DNA of 5,828 nucleotides from Alphaproteobacteria bacterium (GCA_900772625.1 CAAHEQ010000027.1:1-5828); one strand, 5' to 3'. Counted from the stretch's first letter, positions 1 through 5,445 are shown. The notes: generated from the sequence alone by a model not told the origin. A program made the numbers and translations.

Positions 1-27
1 ATTTTTACTAGCATAAAAAAATAAATG

Positions 28-36
28 TGCTATAAC
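28..36 (+). promoter_or_regulatory. Candidate extended -10 promoter for the lipoprotein operon
   Basis: TGC followed by TATAAC fits the extended -10 pattern TGnTATAAT with one mismatch. No good -35 box is seen about 17 bases upstream, which is usual for extended -10 promoters. Transcription would begin near 42-44, leaving a leader of roughly 36 bases before the lipoprotein start at 80. The imperfect dyad AAAAGTCAACTTTT (53-66, 6-bp arms) lies in this leader. This is a motif match only. Confidence 0.4.
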
Positions 37-66
37 AATTCGTATGTTATTTAAAAGTCAACTTTT

Positions 67-73
67 GGGAGAG
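67..73 (+). promoter_or_regulatory. Shine-Dalgarno site that fixes the lipoprotein start at 80
   Basis: GGGAGAG lies 6 bases before the ATG at 80. An in-frame ATG at 44 has no such site, would sit almost on the predicted transcription start, and would place 12 extra residues before a normal lipoprotein signal peptide. The start at 80 is therefore preferred. Confidence 0.75.
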
Positions 74-79
74 AAAATA

Positions 80-652
80 ATGAAAAACAATTTCTTGGTT
101 TTAAGCATAGCGTGCTTATGCTTATCGGGTTGCATTTCTGCAGAAGAGCGCGCTGCTGCCAGATATCGAATGAACACGATTTTGGATCAACAATGTGCAG
201 TGGCTATGGGCTTCAGACAAGGCACGAACCAATATATGGAATGCCGTATGTTTTATGATGACGTATTGACCTCGCGCGAGATTACGTTGAATTATATGAG
301 TCTGTCCACAGTCAACAATTTCAAAATGGATTTGGACGATTTGAACCGCACGTGTATGCAATATTTGGGCAATATGAACCCACCAGCGGGCGCGATTTGG
401 GGCTGTGTGAAGAAAAAAGAGCAAGCGCAAATTGACGAACGTTTACGCAAGCAACGCTTGAAAGAGCAAGAAGAAAGCCAACGCCGAGCTATTTCTGGCG
501 CATTAAAAGAGGCGAATGAGGACTCTAAATTGCAAGACCGCATTTTGGCCGAGCGCAACCGTGTTGCTGCCGAGAAAAACAAGCGTCCAAGTGACGTCAC
601 ATGCCGCACTTACGACAAAGGCAACGGCTACACCCAAGTCAAATGTAAGTAG
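80..652 (+). CDS. Small cysteine-rich lipoprotein, function unknown
   Basis: This 190-residue protein starts with a short lipoprotein signal peptide: K2 and N3-N4, a hydrophobic core at residues 5-14, then the lipobox L15-S16-G17-C18. Lipidation at C18 would anchor it in a membrane; the following I19-S20 is not the Asp-type inner-membrane retention signal, so the outer membrane is likelier. The mature part has six further cysteines (C39, C55, C92, C109, C175, C189), enough for three disulfides in the periplasm. Residues 111-170 are rich in Glu, Lys, Arg and Gln and probably form a long helix or coiled coil. The C-terminus carries a compact T-C-R-x-Y...G-x-G-Y...K-C-K module. I recognise no named family. 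The stop is TAG, and the acetyltransferase begins 6 bases later, so the two genes are probably cotranscribed. Coding status is strong; function is not assigned. Confidence 0.85.
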   Translation: MKNNFLVLSIACLCLSGCISAEERAAARYRMNTILDQQCAVAMGFRQGTNQYMECRMFYDDVLTSREITLNYMSLSTVNNFKMDLDDLNRTCMQYLGNMNPPAGAIWGCVKKKEQAQIDERLRKQRLKEQEESQRRAISGALKEANEDSKLQDRILAERNRVAAEKNKRPSDVTCRTYDKGNGYTQVKCK

Positions 653-658
653 GATAAA

Positions 659-1204
659 ATGAAGAAAATCAAGGCGGGGACTTTATACAAAGGCAACGAT
701 TCAGGCTTGCTCTACCTCAAGGAAAGTACAGCACGATTGTTGTATTCAATTAATACGTCCTCGCCTGACGAACGCGTCAAAATTCATACTGATTTATTTC
801 CTCGACTTTTTAAAAGGCTTGGAAAAAACACTTGGTTTGAAACGCCATTTAATTGTGATTATGGACAATACATCGAAATCGGAGAAAACTGTTATTTTAA
901 TCACCATTGCTCAATTGGAGACGGCGGAAAAGTTGTAATTGGCAACAATGTTATTATTGGCCCTTATGTTGGCATTTATACGGCCGAACACCCATTAGCC
1001 GCCACCTTGCGTTGCGAAGGTTGGCAAAGCGTCCAAGACATTGTCATTGGAAATAACGTTTGGATCGGTGCGAACGTCACCATTTTAGCGGGCGTGTCAA
1101 TAGGCGACAATGCCGTCATCGGCGCAGGTAGTGTTGTCACCCAAAACATCAGCGCCAACACTCTTGCCTATGGCGTTCCTTGCCGTGAAATAAGAAAACT
1201 TTAA
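659..1204 (+). CDS. Hexapeptide-repeat O-acetyltransferase (maltose/galactoside acetyltransferase-like)
   Basis: This 181-residue protein has the size and architecture of the Maa/LacA/NodL branch of left-handed beta-helix acetyltransferases, which move acetyl from acetyl-CoA to a sugar hydroxyl as trimers in the cytoplasm. The N-terminal helical domain (about 1-60) is followed by F64-N-C-D-Y-G-x-x-I-E-I-G, then repeated [I/V]-G-x-N-x-x-I-G hexapeptides from about 72 to 165. The catalytic histidine is H111 in Y-T-A-E-H-P-L. The C-terminal half has I-G-N-N-V-W-I-G, A-V-I-G-A-G-S-V-V-T and the closing Y-G-V-P-C-R. All are family hallmarks, and the protein looks complete. AGGA (651-654) overlaps the upstream stop codon and sits 4 bases before the ATG, which suggests translational coupling to the lipoprotein. 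The true acceptor cannot be read from sequence; a cell-surface glycan or small sugar is as plausible as maltose. Confidence 0.93.
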   Translation: MKKIKAGTLYKGNDSGLLYLKESTARLLYSINTSSPDERVKIHTDLFPRLFKRLGKNTWFETPFNCDYGQYIEIGENCYFNHHCSIGDGGKVVIGNNVIIGPYVGIYTAEHPLAATLRCEGWQSVQDIVIGNNVWIGANVTILAGVSIGDNAVIGAGSVVTQNISANTLAYGVPCREIRKL

Positions 1205-1284
1205 TACCAAAAATCTACCTTATACTTGTGCATTATAGTGGTATTCATCTTCAGGAATGCGACAAATAAGCTTCAAAGTACGCC

Positions 1285-2046
1285 TTATCCTTTTACCTTG
1301 CTCGCGTCCTTTAAAATCTGAGCGACTTCATTGGGGTAAAGTTTTCGCGTCTCGGGCACGCTTAAATGACGCACCAGCAAAATCGGCGTTTGTAATGTCA
1401 GGTCGGGATAATGCGCTTGCATTTGCTTTAAAGCCGTTGGAAGGTCGGGTGTGTGCGCATCAAAGCCGTCCACTTCAACCGCTTGGGCAAACGGCAGATA
1501 ATACACACTCGTCACATAAACAACCTCACCCCATTGTTCACGCGGGCAATCTTTATAAAGCAAAAAGCCTTTGTGTACAAAGCCCTCACCTAAACGAAAA
1601 GTCGATGTTTTCTCTCCTTTTACAAGCGCTGGCCAACGCCGCTCGACAAGATGCAGCCATTGTTGCCCTGAGGACAGCGCACTTTCGACAAAGCCTTTAA
1701 TCAAACGCGCCGTTTGCTCGGGCGTTTGGTTTTCGTTATTGATAACAAAGTCCGCATAAGGTCGCTTTTGATAACCCTCTTGGTACATTTGCTCGATGCG
1801 TTTTTTCTCCCACGCCGAAAGTACTCGAGAACCTCTGTTTTGCAAGCACACTTCCAAACGCGGCGCAATCGTGACGTTTAAAAAGCGCACATTCTTGCTT
1901 TGAAAAGACGACCATTTTTTATATGTGTTATCCGTAAGTGGATAAGCAAAAATAACCGTTTCGAACGGACGCGTTTTGATGTAGTCTTGCAATATATTTT
2001 CAAGGCGGCGACAACGCTCTGCCCACCCTTGAGGCTCAGCATTCAC
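1285..2046 (-). CDS. P-loop kinase rear portion fused to an ASCH domain; Walker A segment absent
   Basis: This 253-residue product begins with GTG inside the stop of the MFS gene (GTGA overlap), with AGGGAG only 2 bases upstream. Residues 10-124 resemble the second half of a small P-loop kinase: a helix, the strand T-V-I-F-A-Y-P-L-T (30-38), the strand F-L-N-V-T-I-A-P (55-62), a lid-like N-R-G-S-R...W-E-K-K-R-I-E-Q-M-Y (70-88), then A-D-F-V-I-N-N-E-N-Q-T-P-E-Q-T-A (98-113), as in kinases ending in a 'D-x-x-I-x-N...TPEQTA' helix. No G-x4-G-K-S/T motif precedes this, and an in-frame TAA at 2074-2076 closes the frame upstream. Residues 130-253 look like an ASCH domain, a PUA-like fold linked to RNA or modified-nucleoside binding, with G144-x-K146-x4-R151 (GEKTSTFR) and an R-L-G-E-G turn. 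By eye it is richer in G+C than the MFS gene. The domain calls rest on motif recall; a catalytically dead or truncated kinase is the likely state. Confidence 0.7.
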   Translation of the reverse strand: MNAEPQGWAERCRRLENILQDYIKTRPFETVIFAYPLTDNTYKKWSSFQSKNVRFLNVTIAPRLEVCLQNRGSRVLSAWEKKRIEQMYQEGYQKRPYADFVINNENQTPEQTARLIKGFVESALSSGQQWLHLVERRWPALVKGEKTSTFRLGEGFVHKGFLLYKDCPREQWGEVVYVTSVYYLPFAQAVEVDGFDAHTPDLPTALKQMQAHYPDLTLQTPILLVRHLSVPETRKLYPNEVAQILKDASKVKG

Positions 2047-3257
2047 ATCTCCCTTATCATTTTTAATTTCATTTTATACAATTGACTTGCGCAGATCAAG
2101 ATCGGAATTAAAAGCAAAGATGATACGGCAAAAGTCGATCCAACGCCGATATGGTCAAAAAGCGGCTTGAGGCAAATCAAGCCTATTCCTTGCATAGCTT
2201 TGCTGATCATCGATGCAACCGACAAAATCGTTGCTCTTTCATCCGATTTAATTCTGTGGTTAATTAAAACAGATGTCGAGATGTTAGACAAGCTGACCGA
2301 AGCAGCTCCTAATATCATCAACCCTAAGCAAACATAAACCGCCCACATTGGCAGATACACAGCCACACAAGACGCTAAACTTGCAACGACTATCAGCAAA
2401 CACAGCAGCTTAATAATCCCTGAAAGTTGAACTTTTTCCAGAACTCGTCCCGAGCTTGCCGAAAATAAAATCCGTGTTAAAGCGACACCAAAGACCACAA
2501 AACCAAACATAAAAACAGGCACCTCTTTAACGACCATTACAGACTGAAGTCCCCACATCAACACCAGCGTAAGCGTACCATAAACAGCAGGAAACAACAT
2601 CAACCATTTAAGCTGTTTGTGCTTCAATGCATATTTTGATATGTCTAAAACATCTTGCCACTTGCTTTTATCCCGCGCCACGATCCGTCTGGACTCTGGC
2701 ACATCAGGTAAAAAAGATACGATAACAACCGCACCCATCAAACAAAAAACGGTCAGCCACAAAGGTATTGTCGGACCAAAATGTTGGTAAATAAACGCCC
2801 CTGTCAAACTTGATATGGCCATCATGATATTGGACAGTGTTTTCATTTCGGCGTACTTAATGTGGAATAAGTTTTCCTTATGACGTTTTTTGAGCAAGTC
2901 ATAAAAGTAAGCCTCAAAAGTCCCCGAAGCAAAAGCAATTGCCAACCCAAAAATCAACTCTCCCAACATAATTAGTATAAAGCCAGAACCAAAAATCCAA
3001 ATCAGATCTCCGGCAATCCAACACAAAAAGCTGATAATCAATGTGTGTTTTCTGGAAAATAAATCTGACACATAACCGCTTGGAATCTCAGTAAAAAAAA
3101 TCGACAAATTGGCAACGCCTTGGATAAAAAAGAAGTCACCCATTGTCAGTCCTTTGTAACCATAAAAGAGCATCACGACAGGCAAGCAAAATAGTGCGCT
3201 TGTCAGCGCATATGCAACCGACAACCATCTTGTTGAAAGTTTCAAAGGTATCATCAT
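2043..3257 (-). CDS. Major facilitator superfamily transporter, probably an exporter
   Basis: This 404-residue protein is almost entirely hydrophobic, with about twelve membrane spans (roughly 11-33, 42-60, 72-90, 93-115, 140-160, 166-187, 216-240, 246-268, 280-300, 303-326, 340-362 and 368-392). The loop between spans 2 and 3 carries MFS signature motif A as G61-Y-V-S-D65-L-F-S-R69-K70-H-T-L-I, preceded by E57-I-P-S, as in drug and metabolite exporters of the 'E-x-P-[ST]-G' type. A charged loop at about 190-215 separates the two six-helix halves. The length is normal and no frameshift is seen. Two adjacent ATGs begin the gene; AGGAG (3263-3267) is 5 bases from the first and 8 from the second, so either may be used. 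The gene has its own promoter just upstream, and its TGA overlaps the GTG of the kinase/ASCH gene, which argues for an operon. The substrate is unknown. Confidence 0.93.
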   Translation of the reverse strand: MMIPLKLSTRWLSVAYALTSALFCLPVVMLFYGYKGLTMGDFFFIQGVANLSIFFTEIPSGYVSDLFSRKHTLIISFLCWIAGDLIWIFGSGFILIMLGELIFGLAIAFASGTFEAYFYDLLKKRHKENLFHIKYAEMKTLSNIMMAISSLTGAFIYQHFGPTIPLWLTVFCLMGAVVIVSFLPDVPESRRIVARDKSKWQDVLDISKYALKHKQLKWLMLFPAVYGTLTLVLMWGLQSVMVVKEVPVFMFGFVVFGVALTRILFSASSGRVLEKVQLSGIIKLLCLLIVVASLASCVAVYLPMWAVYVCLGLMILGAASVSLSNISTSVLINHRIKSDERATILSVASMISKAMQGIGLICLKPLFDHIGVGSTFAVSSLLLIPILICASQLYKMKLKMIREM

Positions 3258-3278
3258 TTTTGCTCCTTTTTGTTGCTA

Positions 3279-3306
3279 ATTATATCTTAATATGAACGTA
3301 ATGCAA
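3279..3306 (-). promoter_or_regulatory. Strong candidate sigma-70-type promoter for the MFS gene and kinase/ASCH gene
   Basis: On the minus strand TTGCAT (3306-3301) is followed after 16 bases by a perfect TATAAT (3284-3279). Transcription would start near 3272, about 15 bases before the ATG, just enough to include the ribosome binding site. The promoter fills the 52-base gap after the VanX-type gene, so the exporter operon can be expressed independently of it. Confidence 0.65.
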
Positions 3307-3309
3307 GAA

Positions 3310-3945
3310 CTATTCGCGAAAATTTATCTTCGCATACAACGTGTGCTGGTGGTGTGTAATGACAGCCCACTCTTGTTCTCCATAACTGTAATGCCACCAT
3401 TCGAGCGGATAGTTTGAAAGCCCTGCAATCGTCATTAAAAAGAAAAGCAAGGAACGATTTTGCATTTGCTCCAAAGTCAAACCTTTGGAAAATGTCGGCG
3501 TTTTAGGATTATTTGTATCTAAATACGGCGTACCCATATCCAGCTCTTGCCCGTCTTTACAAAGCGTCAAATCTAAAGCTGCTCCAGTTTGGTGACCGCT
3601 GCCTATTTTATATGGATTAGCAATACCGATGTTTGCTTTTTCTTCCAATTCTGTTTGGCTGATGTGCGAGTTTTGAGCTTTTATTTTTGCAAGCTCGTTA
3701 TTCCAAAGCGCAATCTGTTTTTGCGCAGTTCTGTATGTTTCGAAAATCTTGAACTGATAGCCATCGGGCAACATCGATGCTACAATCGCCAGCTTGTTTA
3801 CCACTTTTCTGCGCAGCATAAATTGCTCGCAACAAGGCGCTTGGAGATATTTTTCGCCCTGTAACGGCGCAAGTTTTGGATTTTTCTCTGTTTCTTTAAC
3901 GTCAATTATGGCTGTTTCGTTGCCGACTGTATGAGTGAATTGCAT
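3310..3945 (-). CDS. vanX: D-alanyl-D-alanine dipeptidase, VanX/DdpX family (peptidase M15D)
   Basis: This 211-residue zinc dipeptidase is of the VanX type, which hydrolyses D-Ala-D-Ala to D-alanine. The active-site set is complete: R72 in F-E-T-Y-R-T, the zinc ligands H118 and D125 in S-G-H-Q-T-G-A-A-L-D-L, the catalytic base E182 and third ligand H185 in E-W-W-H-Y. D136-M-G-T-P also matches the family. There is no signal peptide, so the enzyme is expected in the cytoplasm. AGGA (3956-3953) is 7 bases before the ATG. The stop is TAG. No vanH, vanA-type ligase or VanRS regulator lies in this window, so a glycopeptide-resistance role is not supported here; recycling of D-Ala-D-Ala or use of cell-wall peptides, as proposed for DdpX, fits better. 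The exporter starts 52 bases downstream with its own promoter, so a functional link to it is uncertain. Confidence 0.93.
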   Translation of the reverse strand: MQFTHTVGNETAIIDVKETEKNPKLAPLQGEKYLQAPCCEQFMLRRKVVNKLAIVASMLPDGYQFKIFETYRTAQKQIALWNNELAKIKAQNSHISQTELEEKANIGIANPYKIGSGHQTGAALDLTLCKDGQELDMGTPYLDTNNPKTPTFSKGLTLEQMQNRSLLFFLMTIAGLSNYPLEWWHYSYGEQEWAVITHHQHTLYAKINFRE

Positions 3946-3985
3946 TTTTATTTCCTTTTGTTTTAATTAATACAAAGTCTGGTAT

Positions 3986-4090
3986 TTACTGCTCAGATTT
4001 TTCATCTGTCAGAAGCAAGCGGATTGCATCAACAAAAGCCAAAAGCCACAACCCACCGCCGACTACATTCGGCGATAATAGGCTCGGAAA
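3986..4090 (-). pseudogene. Possible C-terminal remnant of a small membrane protein
   Basis: This minus-strand frame is open for 34 codons between a TAA (4093-4091) and a TAA (3988-3986) and has no start codon. Its translation contains P-N-V-V-G-G-G-L-W-L-L-A-F-V-D-A-I-R-L-L-L followed by a hydrophilic tail T-D-E-K-S-E-Q. That is one convincing membrane helix with a G-x-W-x4-x-D pattern reminiscent of the last helix of TM2-domain or similar small membrane proteins. No other frame nearby supplies an N-terminal part. It ends 40 bases before the VanX-type start, a normal operon spacing. It may be a gene stump left after a deletion, or a chance open frame, since it is short; the segment also contains a hairpin. 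Confidence 0.33.
4057..4074. repeat. Perfect inverted repeat in the gap between the Ham1-type and VanX-type genes
   Basis: CGCCGA and TCGGCG form 6-bp GC-rich arms around a 6-base loop (CTACAT). In RNA this would be a stable hairpin on either strand. Neither side is followed by a run of T, so it is not a standard intrinsic terminator. It might be a transcript-stability or attenuation element, or a by-product of the coding remnant it lies in. Confidence 0.5.
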
Positions 4091-4176
4091 TTATATGTGC
4101 TTTTGACGTTTAACATAGTTCTATTCCACACTCTTTTTTTCACTAAATCAAGAACTTTTTTATTGACTTAATAACA

Positions 4177-4740
4177 TTATCTTTGGCTATACCATTTGGC
4201 AAAGTCATGGAAATAATTCGGTCCCTTGCGCCACCACGCCATTTTTTCTTCATAACTAAGACTACCATAATTGACAATATGTTCGTCCTTGATAAGCATA
4301 ATTTGATCCATTATGCTCCCTGCCCCTCTTGGCTCTGTCAGGATTTCAAGCTCTTGCACCTTTATCTATGTTTTTGTTTCTCCTTCTGGCGTAGCAAACG
4401 CCAACACTTCTGTGGAAGTCGCTCGCCGATTTTCTTTACCCGCCATTAAACGTAATACGCCCGCAACGCCCAACTGTGGAAATACGTATTTTCCATATGC
4501 ACCAGGAAAGCCGTTTAAAGCATCAATTGCAAAGCCTACATCAGTTTTGATAACGGGCATATTCAATCGGTTAGCCCCTTGTTTGGCGCTCCAAATTGCA
4601 ATTTTTTCGATGTCTGTTTCTTGTATTTCCTCCAGATCAATGTCACGAGCCTCAACCGCTAGACCATAAAGCGAAAAGACCGCCTCAGCAATTTCCTTTT
4701 TATGCTTATTACCCGTCAAAAAAACAACTTTCTTCAACAT
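4177..4740 (-). pseudogene. rdgB: Ham1/RdgB-type purine NTP pyrophosphatase interrupted by an in-frame amber codon
   Basis: The family hydrolyses non-canonical purine triphosphates (ITP, XTP, dITP) to monophosphates. The frame runs 187 codons from M-L-K-K to TAA, close to the normal length, but codon 125 is TAG (4368-4366). Before it lie T9-G-N-K12, the T-D67-V-G version of the usual E-D-S-G, and A-L-N-G-F-P-G-A-Y (73-82). After it, in the same frame, come E136-P-R-G, a D145 segment in place of F-G-Y-D, L-S-Y-E-E-K, and F-A-K-W near the end, so the two pieces are one gene. No frameshift is needed. A single base change from TGG, TAT or TAC would explain it. TAG ends two other genes here, so genome-wide recoding is unlikely. 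The usual S-H-R motif near the C-terminus is replaced by W-R-K, so the protein is divergent. A first ATG at 4758 overlaps the Nudix stop, but the ribosome site favours 4740. Confidence 0.8.
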
Positions 4741-4746
4741 ATAATT

Positions 4747-4752
4747 TTCCTT
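4747..4752 (-). promoter_or_regulatory. Shine-Dalgarno site that favours the Ham1-type start at 4740
   Basis: On the minus strand AAGGAA lies 6 bases before the ATG at 4740. The upstream ATG at 4758, inside the Nudix stop, would add six residues (MRKENY) encoded by the ribosome site itself. The product starting at 4740 begins with the conserved first strand of the family, so this start is preferred. Coupling with the Nudix gene remains likely because the genes nearly touch. Confidence 0.65.
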
Positions 4753-4754
4753 TC

Positions 4755-5156
4755 TCATGAGTTCTTCAATTGCTCTATAATATCTTTCAAAAAAGTGTCT
4801 AGGCGCAAATCATCTTCATCGACCCAATCATAGGCACAATGTTCATCGCTTAAGATGATATTTGGCTTTATTGTTAATTTTATTTCATAATTCAGTTGAA
4901 AATAACGTGAATCATCCGCCATAAACTCTTCCGAGAACCCAATCAATTTTGTATTTTTATCTGAAATATCGAGGCCAACTTCTTCTTTTATTTCACGAAT
5001 CAAAGCGTTTTTGACTGTTTCTTTTTCTTGCACACCTCCACCCACAAACTCCCAACAATTTGGTAAAAAATCATCTATCGGCGAACGTTTGACAACCAAA
5101 AATCGCCCTTCGCATACAATAACCGCACAAACGGACAATTTAATGTGAGTATTCAT
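4755..5156 (-). CDS. Nudix hydrolase (MutT-like)
   Basis: This 133-residue protein has the size of a single-domain Nudix hydrolase, which splits nucleoside diphosphates linked to another group with the help of Mg2+ or Mn2+. The Nudix box is complete: G40-x5-E46-x7-R54-E55-I-K-E58-E59-V-G61-L62, preceded by W35-E-F-V-G-G-G, the usual lead-in. The metal-binding glutamates E55, E58 and E59 are all present. The C-terminus (about 105-133) is a short acidic strand-helix. GGAGGG (5165-5160) stands just before the ATG. The Ham1-type pyrophosphatase gene follows within 14 bases of its stop, or overlaps it by 4 if the earlier ATG is used, so the two look like a nucleotide-pool cleaning operon. The substrate cannot be told from the box alone. 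By eye the gene is lower in G+C than the flanking plus-strand genes, which could reflect transfer. Confidence 0.92.
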   Translation of the reverse strand: MNTHIKLSVCAVIVCEGRFLVVKRSPIDDFLPNCWEFVGGGVQEKETVKNALIREIKEEVGLDISDKNTKLIGFSEEFMADDSRYFQLNYEIKLTIKPNIILSDEHCAYDWVDEDDLRLDTFLKDIIEQLKNS

Positions 5157-5285
5157 TTTCCCTCCAAAGCTTCTTTAAACATTAACACCTAATAAGATAA
5201 TATGCAAGCTGCATTTTTATAAAAAAATAGCAAGAACTTTTTAATAAATTATCGCATTGCATGTCTGTATTTTATAATCAGCGCG

Positions 5286-5314
5286 AGCATAAATCTGCAG
5301 ATACAATGTGGCAA
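5286..5314 (-). promoter_or_regulatory. Candidate promoter for the Nudix/Ham1-type operon, with a palindrome in the spacer
   Basis: On the minus strand TTGCCA (5314-5309, five of six consensus bases) is followed after exactly 17 bases by TATGCT (5291-5286, four of six). The spacer holds the perfect 10-bp palindrome ATCTGCAGAT (5293-5302), where a regulator could bind. The resulting leader would be about 120 bases, rather long. In that leader ATGCA-AGC-TGCAT (5202-5214) is another small dyad. No experimental support. Confidence 0.35.
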
Positions 5315-5357
5315 CTCTTTAAATATTTTTAAATTCAAAGCAAAAGATAGATTTTAC

Positions 5358-5386
5358 TTGACAGTCCTATTATTCTATTTTACCAT
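5358..5386 (+). promoter_or_regulatory. Candidate sigma-70-type promoter for the prepilin gene
   Basis: A perfect TTGACA (5358-5363) is followed after 17 bases by TACCAT (5381-5386, four of six). Transcription would start near 5393 and give a leader of about 53 bases with GAGGA at 5432-5436, 9 bases before the ATG at 5446. It lies back to back with the Nudix promoter candidate. Confidence 0.55.
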
Positions 5387-5398
5387 TCTTTTGAATGG
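5383..5398. repeat. Perfect inverted repeat over the prepilin -10 and transcription start
   Basis: CCATTC-TTTT-GAATGG has 6-bp perfect arms and a 4-base spacer. Its left arm shares four bases with the proposed -10 box and its right arm covers the predicted start point. This is a classic repressor-operator position; alternatively it could form a hairpin at the 5' end of the transcript. Confidence 0.5.
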
Positions 5399-5445
5399 GA
5401 TATTTTTATACAGTCCAAAACTTTAAAAGACGAGGATATTGAGTG

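Noticed and set aside
1203..1245. Inverted repeat AATACCA...TGGTATT in the convergent gap as a terminator
   Set aside because: The 7-bp arms are AT-rich, separated by 29 bases and without a T run, so a functional terminator is not supported. The 1205-1284 gap shows nothing else.
1257..1700. 147-codon plus-strand frame opposite the kinase/ASCH gene
   Set aside because: It is antisense to a gene with recognisable domains and gives a low-complexity translation without motifs or a ribosome site.
3310..3945. Glycopeptide-resistance cluster
   Set aside because: Only the dipeptidase is present; no ligase, dehydrogenase or regulator is in the window.
4057..4074. Intrinsic terminator after the Ham1-type gene
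   Set aside because: The hairpin is GC-rich and perfect but is not followed by a T run on either strand.
4123..4151. Minus-strand promoter TTGATT-N17-TGGAAT before the VanX-type gene
   Set aside because: Each box matches only four of six consensus bases in a very AT-rich stretch, too weak to list as a feature, though some promoter for the VanX-type gene probably lies in 3960-4160.
4177..4359. Separate 60-residue gene downstream of the Ham1-type ORF
   Set aside because: It is in the same frame as the upstream ORF, begins with GTG three codons after the TAG without a ribosome site, and matches the missing C-terminal part of the Ham1 family. It is treated as the rear half of one interrupted gene.
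4366..4368. TAG reassigned to an amino acid in this genome
   Set aside because: The lipoprotein (650-652) and the VanX-type gene (3310-3312) both end in TAG at family-appropriate or operon-appropriate positions, so TAG works as a stop here.
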